A stretch of DNA of 18,243 nt from CAYLUN01 sp964386865 (GTDB lineage: Bacteria; Verrucomicrobiota; Kiritimatiellia; RFP12; UBA1067). The stretch spans positions 1 to 18,243 of the forward strand of contig CAYLUN010000102.1 in the NCBI GenBank assembly GCA_964386865.1. Direction: 5' to 3'. Below are positions 14,030 through 18,243 of the stretch, piece by piece (positions within the stretch are counted from its first letter, which is position 1; each line of letters starts with the position of its first letter). The notes under the pieces are model-generated. The model made no database searches. It saw only the letters and a list, made by a program, of their open reading frames with translations, and was not told the DNA's origin. A program made the translations under genes and the position numbers.

Positions 14030-15404
14030 CGATCAGGATCTGGTTCTGCGTTTGCAGTTCGCCGCCGACACCGCCGCCGCCGCCGCCGCCGCCAAGACCG
14101 TCGACGAGCTTAAGGGCAAGGCGACGGGCGCGGACAAGTCCGTCGACTCCGCCGGCAAGTCGCTGGCCTCGGCCGGCCAGGTCGCGGGCCGCGCCGCCGA
14201 GCAGATCGGCACCGTGGCCGGCGCGATGGGCAGCGCGGGCGGCGCGGCCGGCCAGGCCGCCGCGGGCGTGCGCCTGCTCTCCGGCGCGATCCAGACCATG
14301 ACCACGGCCGGCGGCGGCCTGCCCGGCCTGCTTTCGGCCGTCTCGCTGCTCGCCGCCTCCTCGCTGGTCAACTGGCTGGTCAGGTGCTCCAAGGAGACCA
14401 AGGACCTCAACGAGCAGGCCCGCACCACCGAGGGCGCGCTCACCAAGATGTCCAAGGTCACCTTCGACGCCATCACCGCCCAGACCGAAAAGCTCCGCTC
14501 GGCCGCCGCCGGAGCCGCCGACCAGTACGAGCGCGTCCTCTCCGCCCGCAACCGCATGTCGTCCGCTCAGGAGCAGGCCGACCTCGCGCAGATCGAGCTG
14601 CGCAAGCTCCAGCGCCTGGAGCGCGCCGACCCCAAGGACGAGTTCGGCCGCCGCAAGATCGAGGCCGAGGCCGCCGCGCAGTCCGCCGCCGTCTCCACCA
14701 ACGCCGAGGCCGAGCGCCGCTCCAACGAGATCCTCATCGCCGAGCGCAAGCTGGAGGAGCTGCGCCAGCAGGCCGCGCTCGCCGAGGCCGAGGCCGCGCG
14801 CAAGGCGTCGGTCGTCGACTCCCAGCGCTCCCGCTACGACCAGATGGGCCAGACCAAGGCGTTTTACGAGGCCAACCCGGAAGGCCGCACGGACGAGCAG
14901 CGCCAGGCGCTCGACATCGCCATGGGCGAGCTGGCCGCCTCCATCAACGCCAACACCAAGGCGGTCGAAGAGGCGCGGGCCAAGGCCGAGGAGGCCCGCT
15001 CGCAGATCGGCCCCGCCGAGATGGACGTGCTCACGTCGCGCACCACGCGCGCTACGTCCGATATCACCGGCTCGGCCAACGCCGCGTCCGCCCGCAGCTC
15101 CATGGCCGACATCCGCGCCGACGCCGCCGCACGCGCCAAGGAGCTGGCCGACAAGCGCGCCGCCGACGATAAGCGGCAGGCCGATCTGCTTAAGGCCCGC
15201 AACGACGAGTACAAAGACGTGGGCACGGCCAAGCGCACGGGAGCCTCCTCGGAGGCGCTCGCCAAAGAGCTGGCCGAGTTCAAGGCCGCCTCGAAGGCCG
15301 AGTCCGATTTCCGCGCCGAGATCGTCAAGCAGCGCAAGCTCGACAAGGCCGAAATCGAGCGCCTCACCGAAGCCCTTAAGAACTTCCCCGCCCAGAACAA
15401 CTGA
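14019..15404 (+). CDS. Short tape measure-like protein
   Basis: I chose the ATG at 14019, eight bases after AAGGAG (14005-14010), giving 461 residues; an upstream GTG is not better placed. The N-terminal part carries seven GCC codons in a row (polyAla, residues 19-25). A Gly/Ala-rich region follows, then one hydrophobic segment at about 101-121 (LPGLLSAVSLLAASSLVNWLV). The remainder, residues about 125-455, is a highly charged Ala/Glu/Lys/Arg coiled coil with heptad character. This is the makeup of a tape measure, which sets tail length. At the usual 0.15 nm per residue it would set a tail of about 70 nm, which is short. No tail assembly chaperone with a frameshift site lies upstream. Confidence 0.72.
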   Translation: MGNNDQDLVLRLQFAADTAAAAAAAKTVDELKGKATGADKSVDSAGKSLASAGQVAGRAAEQIGTVAGAMGSAGGAAGQAAAGVRLLSGAIQTMTTAGGGLPGLLSAVSLLAASSLVNWLVRCSKETKDLNEQARTTEGALTKMSKVTFDAITAQTEKLRSAAAGAADQYERVLSARNRMSSAQEQADLAQIELRKLQRLERADPKDEFGRRKIEAEAAAQSAAVSTNAEAERRSNEILIAERKLEELRQQAALAEAEAARKASVVDSQRSRYDQMGQTKAFYEANPEGRTDEQRQALDIAMGELAASINANTKAVEEARAKAEEARSQIGPAEMDVLTSRTTRATSDITGSANAASARSSMADIRADAAARAKELADKRAADDKRQADLLKARNDEYKDVGTAKRTGASSEALAKELAEFKAASKAESDFRAEIVKQRKLDKAEIERLTEALKNFPAQNN

Positions 15405-15448
15405 GCGACGCGAGCGTAGCGCAGCAAGCCCCAGCCCACGAGGTCACC

Positions 15449-17521
15449 ATGCCAACGATCACCTGGCTCATCAAGAAAAACGCCGAGACCCCCGTCACGC
15501 TGGCGGCCTCCGGCATCACGGCCTGCGTGCTCACGCTCAAGGCCAACGGCGTCGACTCCCTTTCGTTCACCACGTCCGCCGACTGGCTAGGCGCGTCGGG
15601 CTGGCCCTACGGCGCGCGCGTCTGCCTCATCCGCCGCGAGGTCGACGGCGAGACCACGACCGACGTCTGCCATTTCGTCGGCACCGTCGAGGTCATCCCC
15701 CGTCAGGCCGTGGGCGGCGGCTCGCAGGCCCTCACCTACACCGCCTACGGCCCCAGCTTCGACCTCCAGCGCTGCGAGTACTCCCAAGAGTGGGCCTTTA
15801 CCACTTTGGCCGGCGTGGTCAGCAGCGACTACGACCCCATCGTTGTGCTCGGCGAGAACAACCAGGGCGACCGCCTCAAGACCGGCGAGGCCGTCGAGCA
15901 CGCCCTCTCGTGGGCCGTCACGCGCGGCGTCAACATCGACCTCGGCACCATCGAGGACGGCTCGGAGTTCCCGCTCGACGAGCGCACAAACATCAAGGTC
16001 TGGGACGCCATCGTCGCCTGCCTCCGCTACACCCCCGACGTGGTGCTGTGGTGGGACTACGACCACCAGGTCGCCGGCGAATACGTGCCCGCCGCCAACC
16101 TCACGTCTCCGGACAACATGACTCTCGTCACCAAGGCCCTGGTCGGCGCCGACGCGTCGACGGCCGACTTCACCCCGCGCACGGATCTCCAGATCCCCGG
16201 CATTGTGGTCGTCTACCACTGGACGGGCGAGTACGACGGCCGCCAGATCAAGTGCCGCTCGACCCAGACGGCCGGCGACACGGACGACCCGCGCTGCGTC
16301 GCGCTCTACTACGAGCTGGAAGGCAGCAAGACCGTCTTCATCTCGCAGGACATCGAGGTCGAGGACTACCCCGCCAGCTGGGCCGACGCGACGGGCAAGG
16401 CCGCGCTGCTCAAGCTGATCCCGTGGCTCTCGCAGCTCGCCGACGCCGACTGGTCCGTGCTCGACGTATCCCGCAGCGGCGTCGAGGCCTATCCGGCGCG
16501 CCTGCTCAGCGGCTCCGTCCCCGAGTGGACCGGCAAGGCAACCGAGAGCGAGACGTTCACCGTCCGCATCGCCTACACGATGAAGTCCGACGCCACCGCC
16601 TCCGTGCTGGACAAGGGCGAGAAGGAGCTGACGTTCAGCTGCGTCTCGACCGACGCCACCACCGGCACCGAGCGCAAGGTCACCGAGTGGCAGGAGGCCG
16701 AGGCCGCCCCGGCGGATCTGGCCGCCTCGCTCTACGGGTCCTGGAACATGCTGCACTACGACGGCAGCGTCACGTTTCACAGCCAGGAGGTCTACGTCGA
16801 CGCCGTCCCCGGCAAGCGCCTCGCGCTCACGGGCGGACTGTCCGAGTGGGCCACGATGGACGCCACCGTCCAAGACGCCGTCATCGACATCGGCGCGGGG
16901 ACGCTCAAGGTCACGACCGGCACCTGCGGCCGCCTGGAGGCCGACAACCTCATGGCCATCTACCGCGCCGCGCGCGGCCGCCGCTACAGCTACAACCGCG
17001 TCGGCCGCGACAACGCCGACGCCACGGACGGCAACCAGATCGAAGGCCCCCAGGCCACGCCCAACGACAGCGTCGCGGACGGCACGCCCGCCGTGCTTCG
17101 CAAGCGCTTCGCGGTCGAGGCTGCCGACACCACGCCGCGCACGCACATCGTTGACATCGACCCCGCCTCCGCCCGCGACGCCTCGGGCGGCCTGCTGTCC
17201 GCCGCCCAGACGGTCAAGCTGCGCGAGGTCGTGCAGCCGTACATGGACGGCACGACGGTCGTCCACAAGAAGCGCCAGGTGCTTTGCGGCGACGCCTACG
17301 GAGACGCCGTCACGGTCGGCGACGGCAAGGTCAAGGGCACCTCCGCCGACACCTCCCCCGACTTCCTCGACGGCAAGGTCGAGATGTCCCTCACCGTCGA
17401 CACCACGTCCAAGAAGGCCCGCCTGTCCGGAGACTCCGCCAGCCCCGGAAACTACTACGCCTACTGCACCAACGGAAGCGGCGTCAAAGGCTGGGTCCAG
17501 GGCGTCCAGATCTCCTTCTAG
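15449..17521 (+). CDS. Baseplate hub / tail tip protein
   Basis: This 690-residue protein follows the tape measure, the usual slot for the distal tail or hub protein. The N-terminal region (residues 1-105) has the hub pattern: ITACVLTLKANGVDSLSFTT as first strands, GARVCLIRREV, CHFVGTVEVIPR and LTYTAYGPSFDLQR, matching the 'f.G.V......g....y.a.g....L' layout of gp27/gp44-type hubs. A middle domain (about 150-430) with HWTGEYDGRQIKCRS and a C-terminal beta-rich part follow, with a helical AARGRRYSYNRVGRDNADATDG near 505. GAGG before the start is weak. It may also carry the cell-puncturing or host-contact function. The exact family is not determined. Confidence 0.65.
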   Translation: MPTITWLIKKNAETPVTLAASGITACVLTLKANGVDSLSFTTSADWLGASGWPYGARVCLIRREVDGETTTDVCHFVGTVEVIPRQAVGGGSQALTYTAYGPSFDLQRCEYSQEWAFTTLAGVVSSDYDPIVVLGENNQGDRLKTGEAVEHALSWAVTRGVNIDLGTIEDGSEFPLDERTNIKVWDAIVACLRYTPDVVLWWDYDHQVAGEYVPAANLTSPDNMTLVTKALVGADASTADFTPRTDLQIPGIVVVYHWTGEYDGRQIKCRSTQTAGDTDDPRCVALYYELEGSKTVFISQDIEVEDYPASWADATGKAALLKLIPWLSQLADADWSVLDVSRSGVEAYPARLLSGSVPEWTGKATESETFTVRIAYTMKSDATASVLDKGEKELTFSCVSTDATTGTERKVTEWQEAEAAPADLAASLYGSWNMLHYDGSVTFHSQEVYVDAVPGKRLALTGGLSEWATMDATVQDAVIDIGAGTLKVTTGTCGRLEADNLMAIYRAARGRRYSYNRVGRDNADATDGNQIEGPQATPNDSVADGTPAVLRKRFAVEAADTTPRTHIVDIDPASARDASGGLLSAAQTVKLREVVQPYMDGTTVVHKKRQVLCGDAYGDAVTVGDGKVKGTSADTSPDFLDGKVEMSLTVDTTSKKARLSGDSASPGNYYAYCTNGSGVKGWVQGVQISF

Positions 17522-17523
17522 TC

Positions 17524-18084
17524 ATGCCTGATTATTACCCACTTTTCGACGGCACCGGCAAGCGCGTGTGTAACGCGTCCGGAGCCCCCGTGTTCGCCCG
17601 CGTCCGCGCCGGCAGTCTGTCCCCCGCCGTCAGCGTCTACGCGTACTGCGAAGAGGCCCCTGTGATCCCCGGCCCGACCGCCCCGGCGGGCAACACCACG
17701 CTCACCGTTTCCCCCACGCTGACCCGCTCGTCCTACACCTCGTTTTCTGCCTACTCGAACAGCACCTATACGGCCTGGTCGTACATCGGCACGGACGGCT
17801 CCGGCAAGCTCTGGTACATCAGGGGTATCATCACCAACGTCGAGGTGTCCTACAGCTCCGGTTTCCGGCTGTACGTCCGGGCCGGCGTGCAGCGCGGGGT
17901 GAAGAACACCGGCGGGACAATCGTCATGTGGGACGAGATGGTTGCCTCCTGGTCTTACCTCACGAAGTCCTCCGGCGTCTACGTCCCTGATGGCGACTAC
18001 ACGACTGCCGAAACGACTAAGACCTTGGACTATCTGGGCCTGACCTTAAACGTCCCCTTCGCGGCCACGTTTACCGAGTCCTGA
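17524..18084 (+). CDS. Putative distal tail or receptor-binding protein
   Basis: The ATG at 17524 lies two bases after the TAG of the hub gene, so it is probably coupled; longer starts in this frame overlap the hub gene. The 186-residue product has an N-terminal anchor-like segment (YPLFDGTGKRVCNASGAPVFARVRAG), a Pro-rich linker (VIPGPTAPAG) near residue 50, and a Ser/Thr/Tyr-rich C-terminal beta domain (about 56-186) with LWYIRGIITNVEVSYSSGFRLYVRAG and ATFTES at the end. A jellyroll-like receptor-binding domain is plausible but unproven. Codon use is less GC-strict than in the hub. It is the last structural gene in the window. Confidence 0.6.
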   Translation: MPDYYPLFDGTGKRVCNASGAPVFARVRAGSLSPAVSVYAYCEEAPVIPGPTAPAGNTTLTVSPTLTRSSYTSFSAYSNSTYTAWSYIGTDGSGKLWYIRGIITNVEVSYSSGFRLYVRAGVQRGVKNTGGTIVMWDEMVASWSYLTKSSGVYVPDGDYTTAETTKTLDYLGLTLNVPFAATFTES

Positions 18085-18243
18085 TATCCCCCTGCAAGCC
18101 CCTTGCAACCCTTCCCCCGCACCCCCATCCCCATTGTTTCCCTGTGTCAAACCTCCGTCACTGTGTGTCAAACGGTGGGGCGCAATACTCCTGTTTCTTC
18201 TTGGCAGGAACACCAGCCTGTCCCCGTTTCTCCTCAAAGCTGA
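18085..18243. other. Non-coding 3' region with direct repeats
   Basis: No convincing gene lies here. A small inverted repeat (TGCAAG, loop CCC, CTTGCA at 18093-18107) follows the last gene. A pyrimidine-rich stretch on the + strand is then followed by two exact direct repeats TGTGTCAAAC at 18143-18152 and 18164-18173, 21 bases apart. The frame at 18046-18237 on the other strand overlaps the tail gene and is probably chance. Confidence 0.6.
18143..18173. repeat. Pair of direct repeats TGTGTCAAAC at 21-bp spacing
   Basis: The two 10-bp copies are identical and lie exactly two helical turns apart. Such phasing is common for paired protein-binding sites, including transposase sites near the ends of Mu- and Tn7-type elements. 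Nothing in the window ties them to a protein. Confidence 0.7.

Larger units (their letters stand above)
1..18084 (+). mobile_element. Late structural region of a Mu-like-head, siphovirus-type phage or prophage
   Basis: All credible genes run on one strand with short spacers or stop/start overlaps, and the order small terminase, large terminase, DUF935 portal, protease/scaffold, capsid, gp36-like and gp37-like is that of phage Mu and its relatives. A tail tube, tape measure and hub follow, but no contractile sheath gene is seen, so the tail is probably long and non-contractile as in B3 or D3112. No transposase, repressor or host flank lies in the window, so the element ends and the lifestyle are not shown. 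The left limit is set by the window edge. The right limit is the last structural gene. Confidence 0.75.

Noticed and set aside
14073..14093. Seven GCC codons in the tape measure gene as a possible slippage switch
   Set aside because: The unit is a triplet, so gain or loss only changes polyAla length and cannot shift the frame.
15405..15448. GCG/AGCG-rich spacer before the hub gene as a regulatory element
   Set aside because: It is short and GC-rich with only loose, imperfect symmetry. I see no defined hairpin or site.
15587..17266. Minus-strand 559-codon frame opposite the hub gene
   Set aside because: The translation is dominated by Gly/Ala/Val/Arg/Asp without motifs, as expected for the antisense of a GC-rich gene. 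It also lacks a plausible start context.
18046..18237. 63-codon minus-strand frame at the window end
   Set aside because: It overlaps the tail gene and the direct repeats, is basic and low in complexity, and no ribosome binding site was identified.

Overview
The window is one strand of a high-GC, tightly packed phage late region, probably a prophage or a metagenomic phage scaffold. Every credible gene is on the + strand, many overlap by a few bases, and no host housekeeping gene, tRNA, integrase, transposase or repressor is visible. The head genes follow the Mu order: a gp27-like small terminase, gp28-like large terminase, gp29/DUF935 portal, gp32-like protease with a nested scaffold, major capsid protein, gp36/DUF1320-like connector and gp37-like tail terminator. 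A tail tube protein without a sheath gene, a short tape measure and a baseplate hub follow, which suggests a siphovirus tail (as in transposable phages B3 and D3112) on a Mu-like head. The host is not certain. The very GC-rich codons, the Sec-signal proteins with an 'RFFRA'-type motif and the heptamer spacer repeats make a diderm of the Verrucomicrobiota/Lentisphaerota/Kiritimatiellota group my best guess, held weakly.

Layout: 1-25 is a perfect hairpin terminator. 85-4853 holds packaging, portal and protease/scaffold. 4887-5759 is the capsid gene. 5816-6274 is an exported protein bracketed by two GC-rich hairpins. 6364-8424 holds connector, tail terminator and tail tube. 8466-8565 is a 100-N assembly gap that begins exactly at a heptamer repeat. 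8566-11279 holds an Ig-like protein and a large Sec-exported fibre-like protein, with looser codon use. 11322-12531 holds two putative lipoproteins and a DUF1353-like protein, which together may be a lysis or envelope cassette. 12578-14029 holds two proteins that look like gp30-type minor head and gp31/gpG-type morphogenesis proteins, in an unusual place. 14019-18084 holds tape measure, hub and a distal tail protein. 18085-18243 is non-coding, with two 10-bp direct repeats 21 bp apart.

The most unusual signals are: (1) a heptamer repeat (ACAGCCT and variants) used as a spacer at four places and also embedded, as a perfect 14-bp duplication, inside the portal gene, where loss of one unit would create an immediate TAG; (2) an 'LNGAQ' domain in the portal, with looser codon use, next to that repeat; (3) the hairpin-bracketed exported gene inside the head module; (4) several Sec-targeted or lipoprotein products; (5) an in-frame nested scaffold start with its own strong ribosome binding site.
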